39,161 nucleotides of DNA from Cystobacterineae bacterium (lineage in GTDB: Bacteria; Myxococcota; Myxococcia; Myxococcales; Myxococcaceae), in assembly GCA_009781495.1 (NCBI GenBank), contig WQYA01000013.1, positions 1 through 39,161 on the forward strand, given 5' to 3'. The number at the start of each line of letters is the position of its first letter. Within the stretch, counting starts at the first letter, position 1. The position numbers were made by a program, and so were the translations under genes. The notes beneath the pieces are model-generated. The model was not told the origin of the DNA and did no database searches. It saw nothing but the letters and a program-made list of their open reading frames with translations. Below, in pieces: positions 8,901 to 16,884 of this stretch.

Positions 8901-9745
8901 TCTGCAAGCAGCTCCGTTTTTCTGTCGGCAACCGACTGAAAAGCGCGCTCCAAAAAGTTGCGATCCTCCTCAGAAAGCAGGCTACGACGTTCGCGACGGG
9001 GGAGTCTTGGCGGCACATTCAGGGTTAGGCGAATAGGGCTAGGAGCGAGGGCAAGAGGTTTAGGGGCGGGGATTTCTCCGGCCAAAGCGGAGTCGAAGCT
9101 TGCGTCAAGCTCATCCACATCGGTTACATCTGAAGCATCCAAAGTTGCATGGCCTATAGAGGTGCTGGGTTTTGCCATAAGCACTGTATTTTCAGATGGA
9201 TCATTAGCCGGCTGTTCAAAAGGCAGAAGGGGAGGGGGAGGAGGGGCAGCCGTCAATTTTATGGAGTCTTCCGGCTCAGGAGGCGCCAGCAAAGTTGGGT
9301 TGGTAGGCGTACGTTCCAAAGCATCGTCCTCTTCCTCGGAAAGTGTTTCAGTGGCGGGAGGGGACTCGTTTTGAGGCAAGGGCACGAGGGATTGAAGTTG
9401 TTGCAGCAAGGCATTCATGTCGAAGGGGACAGAGAGATAGGCCTGAGCAGCGCTGGGGCTTTGGGCGTGTTGTTCGAGGCTGTCCTGGGGGACGTCTGAG
9501 GAGGTGAGGACAACGGGCACTTTGGGTCCCAATTTTCCTTTTTGGATAGCGCTGCAGAGGGAGAAGCCTCCATCGGGGATTTCCGCTCTGAGCAAGACAG
9601 CGCAGGGGGGCTGTTTTCTAAATTCCTGGGAAGCGTCGGAGGCTCTTGAGACGCAAGTGGTTTCATAACCCGCAGCGGTGAGGGCAGCGACGAGGTTGTT
9701 TGCCAAGGCTTCTTCGTTTTCAACTATGAGGATTCGCCGATTCAT
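5930..9745 (-). CDS. FrzS/AglZ-like pseudo-receiver and coiled-coil protein
   Basis: In Myxococcus xanthus, FrzS and AglZ are polarity and gliding-motility proteins built from an N-terminal receiver-like domain and a long coiled coil; this 1271-residue protein has the same plan. Residues 1-120 have the receiver fold (ILIVENEEAL, VVLTSSD, AYLSVPFD). The phospho-acceptor aspartate is replaced by arginine (VLLRAEIPDGG, R53), and the usual K-P lysine is valine, so it should not be phosphorylated. A Pro/Glu-rich linker (about 120-300) follows, then nearly continuous heptad coiled coil rich in Glu, Gln and Leu to about residue 1215, and a short Pro-rich tail. I chose ATG 9745 because the receiver fold starts there; 22 more codons are open upstream, and no clear ribosome site is visible. 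Its stop overlaps the TonB receptor start. The orthology is by architecture, not by search. Confidence 0.8.
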   Translation of the reverse strand: MNRRILIVENEEALANNLVAALTAAGYETTCVSRASDASQEFRKQPPCAVLLRAEIPDGGFSLCSAIQKGKLGPKVPVVLTSSDVPQDSLEQHAQSPSAAQAYLSVPFDMNALLQQLQSLVPLPQNESPPATETLSEEEDDALERTPTNPTLLAPPEPEDSIKLTAAPPPPPLLPFEQPANDPSENTVLMAKPSTSIGHATLDASDVTDVDELDASFDSALAGEIPAPKPLALAPSPIRLTLNVPPRLPRRERRSLLSEEDRNFLERAFQSVADRKTELLAESREMRRPSIRRDLMGTPEGKIQILREELKAREAQVARLSEIWSVRERELSSVESFINEKDTELYSLKTQFDELARRLQDAQQNLIDKEREHGQTIEELLLQKYIGEKEVIEVVSQKEKEIDSLRMEMRTKESALDKISENLEEQRREIARLERELQVLTFESEVREKDLQAAVEFRDSELGRLQSEVEDNRNHFQELSAERDLRFAEYEDKLSSLENEFEQARTEHLQQSQNLQDQLFHASETNNQLENELSALKIETTEAAAQAAEKQSSLESELFVLSTRLESIEQERTEMEQSLSDRIAEQDNRIVALERELADTLEKRDQEESEFQQQIQEKLERIGELEGEVEAVQAALVDRENDLLEELGQLEEAKVQTEAELKQQLEELQQKLAETFEKLGRSENTAEERALELEQTQDELQDKSSKLDAALLSIEQMERELGQHQEQIDELSRLCANKETSIRNLNAELEQVCTTLSNMEHELAQTRHTLQARDEELQETQRHLERSEQDLLSTRTSIELLRGRFEELSSEKEQLQNRFEQTEAELNELNVKHRDQSETLELERAAHEDLQKELDESLGKLNSELNKVFEHAQDLDAQLTVTKQELGTKVAEVTQLSASLAYAEEGQARAEARLAALSNESQHTEEFLRGDLFKKETECADALHRLGVLTQENKRMEEALQREGQSRAEALRQTEASFYEQLAEAKSEAEIMTARAADFEIDLRRAREEIERLQLFDTQRQSLEQRFNQKLAETQTLSSELSSRLQQEQELNSRLRSENKRIVDEFNLKLQRAESRVQQLQHETSNRSVDQESRLREAQNMLSARSKRIAELEQNLEMANASRIRIDKEQQTRIAVAESKAAESANRLAIALREKKELESRQDKELNELFSKQKAEMERRDALRGQELKRLQAAVQEKSKALKVAEMELERLRNRATAGVGARTSLRAPPAIPPVASHPSSPAIPALGAPRPSTASVSDEDVDNLVKNLSD

Positions 9746-9879
9746 GAGCGTGGAGTTCAAAGGTGTCGATGATTCTAGATGGAAGGATGGGATAAGCCAG
9801 GGGTACAGCAAAAAATTCTCAGAGAGTCTACAGTTCTAGACAGCGAAGCCGAACAACTGTTTTATGGGTAGGAACATTT

Positions 9880-11217
9880 TTACTCAGGGAGGGGGGAAAG
9901 GGAAGGAGGAGGGACGATAAGGGTATCTTGTTCAGGGGAGGGGAAAGAGGAGGGGAGGAGGTCGGGTGTGGTATAGGCTTTAGAGGGAGTTAATGCCGAG
10001 GGGGTCGAAATAGAAGGGGTTATATCCGGCATGAGCTCGGCGAACATTTCTGATGGTTTAAAGCGTTGACCTATCCACCCATGATAGAGGCGCAAGGCCT
10101 CATCCATAAAGGCATAAGGCTGGAACACAGGGGCTTTTGCCAAGGAAGAGGAAGCGAGGTAGGCATGTAGTTTTGGGGAAGAAGCAAGGGTTTTCATGCA
10201 TTCAGCCAGCATGAAGGCATCGCCAGGGGGGAAGAAGAGGGCTTCGTTTGGGTTCAAGAATTCACGGACGCAGGGCAAGTCCGCGGCGATGATGGGCAGT
10301 CCCCAGGTAGAAAAATCGGCTAATTCCGGCATTGCACTCCCAAAGTCTGCATTTCTTGATTCAAGTTCCAATATCAGCAGGCCTGCATCGGACTGTGCGC
10401 AGAGGACGTCGGTTTCTATGTCACAGTTAAGGTTAGGCCATAGCACGGTTCCCTTAGGGTTAAGGGATTCTCTTAAGGTACCTAAGCGTGCCTTGGTTTC
10501 TGCCCCATAATGGCCGCCGAAAGCCAGATGAATTTTAGATTCAGGGGGGAGGATATTCAAGGCATGAAGGGCAGTGAGGGCGGAGGCAAGCTGTGTTTGG
10601 CCGCCCAGGTGAAGGAATTGGAAATAACCTTCTGGATGTGCTGGGATTTTTTTTCGAGGGAGGGCGGGGTTATGGAGGACGTGGATAGGGATTTGGCGAA
10701 TTCCCTGTTTTTGCAGGAAGTTTTTTTGCTGAAGGGTGCTGACAATGAGTGCATCTGCGTTGGAGGCTGCAAGGGTTTCGGCAGATTTTATATTTTCCAG
10801 GAACTCTGAGGAGAGGGTGCTATCGGGTTGGGCATAGGGCCATTCTTGAGAGCAGAGCGTAGAAGCTTCAAAGAGCAGGTGGTAGCCGAGTTGTTTTTTG
10901 AGTTCGGCAAGGACGCGTCCGCTGACGAAGTCAAAGCTGTGCGCGACGGCATAGTCTTCGCTTTCGAGTTGGCGTCGTATGGCGCGTTCAAATTGTTCCA
11001 TGCGCTCCTGAAGAGTCCCTTGTTTTAAGGGGACGCGGAGGATACGGGCTTTTTCATAGCGTTCAATATGCGGGTGTTCTGCGTCTTTGATGCACAGGAG
11101 GGAGACGTCAAAATTTTCAGAGAGGGCTTTGAGATAACAGCCGATGCGCCGTGAGAGCATGGAGGCTGTCGGCACAAAGTCAAAGCAACAAAAGAGCAGT
11201 CGCAGCTGTTGGGACAC
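9880..11217 (-). CDS. GT4-family glycosyltransferase
   Basis: This is a 445-residue GT-B-fold retaining glycosyltransferase that probably transfers a sugar from a nucleotide donor to a cell-surface glycan; donor and acceptor are unknown. The N-terminal half has the acceptor-domain pattern (LLFCCFDFVPTASMLSRRI, then AVAHSFDFVSGRVLAEL). The C-terminal half has the donor-domain pattern HVLHNPALP, FLHLGG, and MPELADFSTWGLPIIAADLPC, equivalent to the family's E-x7-E region but degenerate. The last 50 residues are a Pro/Ser-rich tail. The frame starts with GTG at 11217; no strong ribosome site is visible. It is divergent from the small ORF at 11261, with 43 bases between. It lies 134 bases upstream of the FrzS/AglZ-like gene on the same strand and could be cotranscribed with it. 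Confidence 0.8.
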   Translation of the reverse strand: MSQQLRLLFCCFDFVPTASMLSRRIGCYLKALSENFDVSLLCIKDAEHPHIERYEKARILRVPLKQGTLQERMEQFERAIRRQLESEDYAVAHSFDFVSGRVLAELKKQLGYHLLFEASTLCSQEWPYAQPDSTLSSEFLENIKSAETLAASNADALIVSTLQQKNFLQKQGIRQIPIHVLHNPALPRKKIPAHPEGYFQFLHLGGQTQLASALTALHALNILPPESKIHLAFGGHYGAETKARLGTLRESLNPKGTVLWPNLNCDIETDVLCAQSDAGLLILELESRNADFGSAMPELADFSTWGLPIIAADLPCVREFLNPNEALFFPPGDAFMLAECMKTLASSPKLHAYLASSSLAKAPVFQPYAFMDEALRLYHGWIGQRFKPSEMFAELMPDITPSISTPSALTPSKAYTTPDLLPSSFPSPEQDTLIVPPPSLSPLPE

Positions 11218-11260
11218 ATGCTATATATACCTGGTTTTCAGAAGAGGTTCGATTTGCAAT

Positions 11261-11470
11261 ATGAAATTTAATCTCCGTTTACGTTCTTTATTCTTGCAGG
11301 CCCAAGAGTTGATAGGAGATGGTGTTTTTTCTTTAAAGACGCGCTCCGAGCTTTTGGCGGTTTTAGAAGAACATGCCGGCAGTTGGGAGTCAGACAAGCA
11401 AGAAGTGCCCGTGGACAGAGGGTTTTTTATGATAGGCTCCTCAGATGGCGAACCAAAAAGCAAGGCTTAA
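11261..11470 (+). CDS. Small ORF of unknown function upstream of the TPR protein
   Basis: This 69-residue frame begins at ATG 11261 and overlaps the start of the following TPR gene by 26 bases, an arrangement typical of translational coupling. The product is soluble, with one likely amphipathic helix (LRSLFLQAQELIGDG, LKTRSELLAVLEEHAG). I recognise no family. The ribosome site is weak: AGAGG lies 13 bases upstream. The overlap, and the lack of a good ribosome site for the TPR gene itself, support a real gene. It could also be a spurious frame in the leader of the TPR gene. Confidence 0.5.
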   Translation: MKFNLRLRSLFLQAQELIGDGVFSLKTRSELLAVLEEHAGSWESDKQEVPVDRGFFMIGSSDGEPKSKA

Positions 11471-13457
11471 CAAACGGCGGGCCGTTTCATGGGTGAAGTC
11501 GGCGCTCATTTGCAAAGCCAATGGGGAGAACGAACGTGCGATAGAGTTGTTAAGAGAGGTTGTCCATTCATCCGAGATGAACAATTTGGATGTACACATT
11601 CTTTTTATCGGCATGCTTAGGGAAGCAGGGAAGGTAGGGGAGGCGAAGGTGGAACTGGAGCAGCTTTTGGGCAGACACCCGGAGGATTTACGTGGACAAG
11701 CTTTGTGGGCGGCCATGGTGTCAGAGGAGGGTGATTTGGAAGAAGGCTTGGTTTTATTTGACAAAATTAAAGCCCAGCTTTTAAAGGAGCCTGATTTTTT
11801 GGTGGACTATGCCGATGCGCTGAGCAAAGCCAATCGCCTGCATGAAGCGGCATCGGTTTTAGGCATTGCCCTTCTTCGTGCGCCCAACGCGCGTGTTCGG
11901 CTCATGAACGCATGGATAAAAATTCTCATGGCCAAATTCTCTGAAGCAGAAGCCATGCTGCAAGAGACTTTGCGGCAAAAAGACGCTGCTTCATGGGAAG
12001 GGTTGATTCAATCCTCTCTGGCCGTTTGCGCCCTATATTCCAAAAGCCCACAAACCGCCTATGCCCTTTTCGAAGAGATAGAGCAAAAGGAGAAACTGTC
12101 CAAAGAACACAAAGCCCTTATGGCCTACGCTGCACAGCTTGCCGGAAAAACAGAGAAAGCAGATGCGTTGATGGCAGATTTTCTGGCAACGGAGCCGAGT
12201 GCGGAGGAGTGGTTGTGGATGGCGTGTATTGCCAACCAAAGGCACCAACCCGCGCTTGCCTTGCGTTATGTGGAAGGCAGCCTAAAGTCACCCAAACTTG
12301 AAGCAGCGTCTTTGGCCGCGAAGGGGCGAGCCTTGCGTCTGTCCGGAAAAAACGAAGAGGCCCATGCTGTGTTGTTGCAAGCATTGGAGGTACGTCGATT
12401 CAAAAGCCATATAGAGACAGCTTATATTCACACGGACATGGGGCACATTTTTGTTGAGAAAGCCGACTTTAAAACGGCCACGGAGCATTTCCAAAAAGCC
12501 CTGAGTTATTGGAATGCATACCCGGAGGCCCTGCAGGGGCTTGAGCTGGTGGAAAAGAGAACGGCTTGGAAACAAAAGCTGGAACAAGAAGCCAAGGCCC
12601 AGCTTGAAGAAACCCATGCGGAGATGAAGGCGCTGAAGTCCCATTCCATGCTGCGCGAGAATGAGTTGTCCGCACTGCGTGAAGAGCTTCAAAAGCTCCG
12701 CTCCGCGCACACAAAGGCCCAGCAGCAAAACCACCAAATGGTTTTGGAAGCGCAGGAGCGCATCAGCGACATAGCGCAGGCCCAAAAAGCAGATTTGAAG
12801 ACTCAATTGCAAAAGGAGCTGCTTACCCGAGAAGAGGAAATTGAGCACAAGACAGAAGAAAACATTGCCTTGGCCCTCAAGGAACATGCCTCCAAGTGCC
12901 CCGTGCCTTTAATGAAGTTGTTGCGTGTGGCGGAACGTACTTTTCAAACAGCGCTCTATACTCAGTTGCCTGCGACGGCCGTTGCGGTTTTATATTCCGG
13001 GGTATTGGAGCGGCTGTTGTGCGTCCTCTTCGTAGAGCGCTTTGAAGCTTGGCTGAACGTGGACACATGGCGCAGAGAAAAACTGATTGCCAAAGCCATT
13101 CGTGAGAAGCGTGGAGGCCGGGTGGAATATTTTGACAATTTTGTTGCTGCCTTTGATGGTGCAGAAAACAGGCGCATTCCCTCCATGGGGGAAATTATAA
13201 GAGCCCTGGAGAAGCGCCAAGAGTCCTATTTGGAGACATTTCGTATATTTTTAGATGAAAGCTATGGCTTTTCAGACGCGTTTTATACCGATATGATTGC
13301 CTTTGTCTCTTGGGCCAAGCAGACGTTGAGAGACCCCTCTGCGCATGGAAGGGGTGTGGAGTTGGCCTATGCGGAGTTGAAAGCTTTTCGCAATCGTTTG
13401 CTTTTCCAATTTAAAGAGGGCGAGAATGGATTGATGGTGCAAATGCTTGCCCCCTAG
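11445..13457 (+). CDS. TPR / coiled-coil protein with a C-terminal HEPN-like domain
   Basis: This 670-residue protein has three parts. Residues 1-370 are TPR-like helical pairs (GENERAIELLREVV, GDLEEGLVLFDKI, NRLHEAASVLGIALLRAP, ADFKTATEHFQKALSYWNAY). Residues 375-480 are a Lys/Glu/Gln-rich coiled coil. Residues 485-670 form an all-helical domain ending in LRDPSAHGRG, where R629 and H634 fit the R-x4-H signature of HEPN domains (compare the RNxxAH form in DUF4145/HEPN proteins). HEPN proteins are often RNases or RNA-binding modules, and TPR arrays bind protein partners. The function here is not known. HEPN membership rests on one motif plus helical character. The ATG at 11445 has no clear ribosome site, so expression may depend on the overlapping small ORF. 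The YciO/TsaC-like gene follows after 15 bases. Confidence 0.78.
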   Translation: MANQKARLNKRRAVSWVKSALICKANGENERAIELLREVVHSSEMNNLDVHILFIGMLREAGKVGEAKVELEQLLGRHPEDLRGQALWAAMVSEEGDLEEGLVLFDKIKAQLLKEPDFLVDYADALSKANRLHEAASVLGIALLRAPNARVRLMNAWIKILMAKFSEAEAMLQETLRQKDAASWEGLIQSSLAVCALYSKSPQTAYALFEEIEQKEKLSKEHKALMAYAAQLAGKTEKADALMADFLATEPSAEEWLWMACIANQRHQPALALRYVEGSLKSPKLEAASLAAKGRALRLSGKNEEAHAVLLQALEVRRFKSHIETAYIHTDMGHIFVEKADFKTATEHFQKALSYWNAYPEALQGLELVEKRTAWKQKLEQEAKAQLEETHAEMKALKSHSMLRENELSALREELQKLRSAHTKAQQQNHQMVLEAQERISDIAQAQKADLKTQLQKELLTREEEIEHKTEENIALALKEHASKCPVPLMKLLRVAERTFQTALYTQLPATAVAVLYSGVLERLLCVLFVERFEAWLNVDTWRREKLIAKAIREKRGGRVEYFDNFVAAFDGAENRRIPSMGEIIRALEKRQESYLETFRIFLDESYGFSDAFYTDMIAFVSWAKQTLRDPSAHGRGVELAYAELKAFRNRLLFQFKEGENGLMVQMLAP

Positions 13458-13472
13458 CCCCCGTCTGCTTTT

Positions 13473-14087
13473 ATGCCGCTTGCCCCTATACTTGAAATTG
13501 ACGCTAACCACCCCCACCCCCGCCACATACAGAGGGCGGTGGAGGTGTTGCGCGCCGATGGGGTGATGGCCTACCCAACCGATACCAACTATGGCATTGG
13601 TTGCGCCATTTTCTCGAAGAAGGGGATTGATCGCCTCTACCAACTCAAAGACAGAGACAGGAAAAAACCCTTCTCCTTTTTATGCCCGGACTTGTCGGAT
13701 GTTGCCAAATATGGACTGGTGTCCAATTTCGCCTACCGCACCATGAAGCAACTGACGCCGGGGCCTTTTACCTTCATTCTGACGGCCACACGCACGGTGC
13801 CTGAAATGATGCAAAACCGTCAGAGGCAAGTGGGCATACGTGTCCCGGATGCGCCTTTTATTTTGGCGGTTGCTGCTGAGTTGGGGCGCCCCATTGTCAC
13901 CACTTCAGCGGTAGACCCCAAGGAGGGGGAGGCTTTGGTGGATGCGCGCAGCATTAAAGAAACCCTTGGCAACCGCATAGACTTTATTTTGGATGGGGGA
14001 ATACAACCGAATGAGCCTTCCACGGTGGTTTCACTCATTGGCGACGAGGTGACACTCATTCGCCAAGGGAAAGGCATTTTGAGGTGA
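13473..14087 (+). CDS. YciO/TsaC/Sua5-family L-threonylcarbamoyladenylate synthase-like protein
   Basis: This 204-residue protein belongs to the YrdC-domain family, whose TsaC/Sua5 members make threonylcarbamoyl-AMP for the tRNA modification t6A. Visible blocks are GVMAYPTDTNYGIGCA (nucleotide and threonine pocket), LKDRDRKKPFSFLCPDLS, LTPGPFTFILTAT, VGIRVPDAPFI and PIVTTSA. The length and the motifs CPDLSDVAKYG and VSNFAYRTMK match the YciO branch, and the TSAN motif of TsaC reads TSAV here. It is therefore a YciO-type paralogue that may or may not supply t6A. It is the first gene of a tight plus-strand run; its stop overlaps the xerC start by one base (TGATG). Confidence 0.88.
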   Translation: MPLAPILEIDANHPHPRHIQRAVEVLRADGVMAYPTDTNYGIGCAIFSKKGIDRLYQLKDRDRKKPFSFLCPDLSDVAKYGLVSNFAYRTMKQLTPGPFTFILTATRTVPEMMQNRQRQVGIRVPDAPFILAVAAELGRPIVTTSAVDPKEGEALVDARSIKETLGNRIDFILDGGIQPNEPSTVVSLIGDEVTLIRQGKGILR

Positions 14088-15004
14088 TGCAAGAGGCCTT
14101 GCTGGACCATTTTATTGCTTTTCTCCGAGCGGAAAAAAACGTGGCGGCCAAAACCGTGGATGCCTATGCCGCCGACATTGTCGAATACCTCCGTTGGCTG
14201 GAGGAAGAGGGCGTGCTTGTTGCTGGGGTAACGCAGGAGCATTTGCTTTCGCATTTGGAGCAGCTGGAGCAAAAAGGTTTGTCCGCGCGCAGCCGTGCCC
14301 GCCACCTGGCGGCCATTCGCGGTTTCCACCGTTTCCTCGAAGACGAAAAGCTGGCAGACGCTAACCCTACCCGTCACTTTAATTCCGTTAAATTTTCAAA
14401 TAAGCTGCCTGTATTTTTAAGCCTTGAAGAAGTGGATGCTTTGTTGGGCTCACCCAAGGCGGACAGTTTTGCGGGCTTAAGGGACAAGGCCATGTTGGAG
14501 TTGTTATATGCGACAGGCATGCGTGTCAGCGAGCTGGTTAACCTCGGTTTAGACGCCATCCGTTTAGAGGAGGGCTACGTTAGAGTCATAGGCAAGGGCC
14601 AAAAAGAACGACTCATTCCCCTGGGGCGCTCAGCCACTCAAGCGATGCGGGACTACCTCCAAGGAGGGCGTCCCGGTTTGTTGAAGGGCAAAGCCTCCAA
14701 GGCCCTTTTCGTTTCGCCCAGACAAAAGCCGATGTCTCGCATGGGGTTTTGGAAACTGCTTCGCCGTTATGCTTTGAAGGCGGGAATTGCCAAAGACATT
14801 TCGCCGCATAAAATTCGTCATTCTTTTGCAACGCATTTGTTGGAGAGGGGGGCGGACTTGCGTGCCGTCCAGGCGATGTTGGGACATGCAGACCTCTCCA
14901 CCACCCAAATTTATACCCACGTAGACACCAAGCGTCTGCGCAACGTTTATGACGCCGCGCACCCGCGAAGCCGAAAACACTTGCCTCAAAAACACCTAAG
15001 CTAG
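14087..15004 (+). CDS. xerC: Tyrosine recombinase XerC
   Basis: With XerD, XerC resolves chromosome dimers at the dif site. The 305-residue protein has the N-terminal SAM-like core-binding domain (LLDHFIAFLRAEKNVAAKTVDAYAADI) and a complete catalytic domain: R146 (ATGMRVSEL), K170 (GKGQKER), H241 and R244 (HKIRHSF), H267 (LGHADLS) and nucleophile Y276 (QIYTHVD). The length is standard for XerC/XerD. The ATG overlaps the preceding stop; a GTG three bases earlier (14084) is equally possible. No transposon or integron surrounds it, and its place beside scpA and scpB points to the housekeeping enzyme. XerC is preferred over XerD on general resemblance; the two are hard to separate by eye. Confidence 0.9.
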   Translation: MQEALLDHFIAFLRAEKNVAAKTVDAYAADIVEYLRWLEEEGVLVAGVTQEHLLSHLEQLEQKGLSARSRARHLAAIRGFHRFLEDEKLADANPTRHFNSVKFSNKLPVFLSLEEVDALLGSPKADSFAGLRDKAMLELLYATGMRVSELVNLGLDAIRLEEGYVRVIGKGQKERLIPLGRSATQAMRDYLQGGRPGLLKGKASKALFVSPRQKPMSRMGFWKLLRRYALKAGIAKDISPHKIRHSFATHLLERGADLRAVQAMLGHADLSTTQIYTHVDTKRLRNVYDAAHPRSRKHLPQKHLS

Positions 15005-15012
15005 GAGCCGCC

Positions 15013-16032
15013 GTGCGAATTCTCTCCGGGGTACAGCCTTCCGGGAAGTTACACCTTGGAAATTATTTTGGAGCCATACGCCAGTTTGTTGAATTGCAGC
15101 ACAAAGGCGAAGCTTTATATTTCATTGCAAACCTGCATGCCCTCAACAGCGTACGCGATGGGCGTCTTGCCTATGAGTTGACTCTGGAAACGGCCGCCGC
15201 ATTTTTGGCTTTGGGTTTGGATGCGAATAAGGCCATTTTATTCCGCCAAAGCGATATTTTAGAGTTAGGAGAGCTTTATTGGATATTAGGCACCTTAGTC
15301 CCCATGAGCCACTTAGAGCGTGCCCACAGCTACAAAGACAAAAAGGCGCGTGGCCTCTCTGCGGATTTAGGTTTATTCGCCTACCCTGTATTAATGGCGG
15401 CGGATATTCTCATTTATAACTCCGACTGGGTACCTGTGGGCAAAGACCAAATTCAGCATTTGGAATTTTGTAGAGACTGGGCAACCAAATTTAATGTTAC
15501 CTATGTCCCGGGATATGATGCTGCAAACCCCAACGGAGAAAACGGGAGCCCCCCCGGCATTTTCAAATTGCCGGAAGCTTTTGTGAGGGAGGAAACCTCG
15601 GTTTTGTTGGGGACAGACGGCCAAAAAATGTCCAAAAGCTATGGAAACACCCTTGAGCTTTTTGGGGAAGAAAAAGAAATAAAGAAGAAGATGATGTCCA
15701 TAAAAACCGACTCTTCTCCCATAGAAGCGCCCAAGCCGACGCAAAACTCTGCCCTGTTTGAGTTGCTCAAAGCCATGGCCCCCCCCAGCGAGTGGCCGGA
15801 AATAGAAGCCAGTTGGCGCGCAGGGGGGCTAGGCTATGGGGCCTATAAAAAGAAACTGGTGGACTATTTCCACCTCTGTTTTGACGAGCCGAGGAAGCGT
15901 TTTGGGGAGTTGATGGGTGACAAGGCAGAATTGGAGCGGATATTGGTGGAGGGGGCCCAGAAGGCGCGTGCATGTGCCGCCCCCATTATTCAGAAAATGA
16001 GGGCAGCGGTTGGCATTTCACGTGGCGGCTGA
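15013..16032 (+). CDS. trpS: Tryptophanyl-tRNA synthetase
   Basis: This enzyme charges tRNA-Trp in the cytoplasm. The 339-residue class I synthetase has the N-terminal ILSGVQPSGKLHLGNYFGA block, with HLGN as the HIGH signature at residues 14-17, the Trp-pocket region YPVLMAADILIYNSDWVPVG, DQIQHLEFCRD, and KMSKS at residues 205-209. The length is typical of bacterial TrpS. The GTG start at 15013 is fixed by a well-spaced AGGAG at 15003-15007. It is 8 bases downstream of xerC in the same direction. No tryptophan-responsive leader is visible. Confidence 0.97.
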   Translation: MRILSGVQPSGKLHLGNYFGAIRQFVELQHKGEALYFIANLHALNSVRDGRLAYELTLETAAAFLALGLDANKAILFRQSDILELGELYWILGTLVPMSHLERAHSYKDKKARGLSADLGLFAYPVLMAADILIYNSDWVPVGKDQIQHLEFCRDWATKFNVTYVPGYDAANPNGENGSPPGIFKLPEAFVREETSVLLGTDGQKMSKSYGNTLELFGEEKEIKKKMMSIKTDSSPIEAPKPTQNSALFELLKAMAPPSEWPEIEASWRAGGLGYGAYKKKLVDYFHLCFDEPRKRFGELMGDKAELERILVEGAQKARACAAPIIQKMRAAVGISRGG

Positions 16033-16052
16033 GAATGTTTTGAGGAATGTGA

Positions 16053-16850
16053 ATGAGTGTTGCACGTGACGACTTTAGGATTGCTTTGCCGAATTTTGAA
16101 GGCCCTTTGGACCTCCTGCTGCACCTCATTCGCGAGCACCGGGTAGACATTTTTGACATTCCCATTGCCCTCATTACGGAAAAATACCTCGAAATGTTGG
16201 AGAAGATGCGCGCCATTCACCTGGACATATGCAGCGAATTTTTGTTGATGGCCGCAACCCTGCTGCAATTGAAGTCCCGGCTTTTGGTACCTTCGCCCAA
16301 GCTTGAGGCCGAGGAGCTAGAGGAGGAGGGGGGGGCTAGGGACGTACGGGAGGAGTTGGTACGCCGTTTATTGGAATACCAAAAATACAAAGCTGCCGCT
16401 CAGCAACTTTCCCAAAGGCCGCTGCTTGGGAAGACGGTATTTTGCAGGGCTGTCCAAGCCCAAAGTGTCCCCCTGGCTGAAGGCGAGCCTCAGTTTATGG
16501 AGGTTTCCGTCTACCGCCTTATAGAAGTTTTTAACCAGGCCCTCAAAAAGCTGGAACCTAAGCTGCAACACGAAGTGATTCGCGAGCAACTGAGTTTGTC
16601 CAAGGCGATACAGACGTTGATTGCGCGACTGCAAGAGAAGCCTTCCTTGGCGTTTTTGGAGCTTTTGGGCGCCGCCCGCTCCAAGTCCGAGATTACCATT
16701 TTATTCCTCGGGATATTGGAAATGTGCCGCCTCAAACTCATTCGTATTCAACAACAGCTTGAGACGGGGGATATTTTTATTGTTGCCCGGGAGGTATTAG
16801 CAGAGGGGGTTTTTCAGGAGGCGGGCCGAATAGAGGAGAGTTGGAGCTAA
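16053..16850 (+). CDS. scpA: Segregation and condensation protein A (ScpA)
   Basis: ScpA is the kleisin subunit that bridges the SMC heads in the bacterial condensin complex. The N-terminal block PNFEGPLDLLLHLIREHRVD is the family hallmark, followed by IFDIPIALITEKYLEML and EFLLMAATLLQLKSRLL. The C-terminal winged-helix region contains KSEITILFLGILEMCRLKLI. At 265 residues the length is normal. It is 20 bases after trpS, with scpB next, the usual scpAB pairing. Proteins of the two genes form one complex with SMC, which is not in this window. Confidence 0.95.
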   Translation: MSVARDDFRIALPNFEGPLDLLLHLIREHRVDIFDIPIALITEKYLEMLEKMRAIHLDICSEFLLMAATLLQLKSRLLVPSPKLEAEELEEEGGARDVREELVRRLLEYQKYKAAAQQLSQRPLLGKTVFCRAVQAQSVPLAEGEPQFMEVSVYRLIEVFNQALKKLEPKLQHEVIREQLSLSKAIQTLIARLQEKPSLAFLELLGAARSKSEITILFLGILEMCRLKLIRIQQQLETGDIFIVAREVLAEGVFQEAGRIEESWS

Positions 16851-16884
16851 TGGGGAGGGGCCTTTGACGGAAGGAGACGTCATT

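Noticed and set aside
14087-15004. The tyrosine recombinase as a phage or integron integrase
   Set aside because: The length and the neighbours trpS, scpA and scpB fit the housekeeping XerC; no attachment-site duplication or phage gene is nearby.
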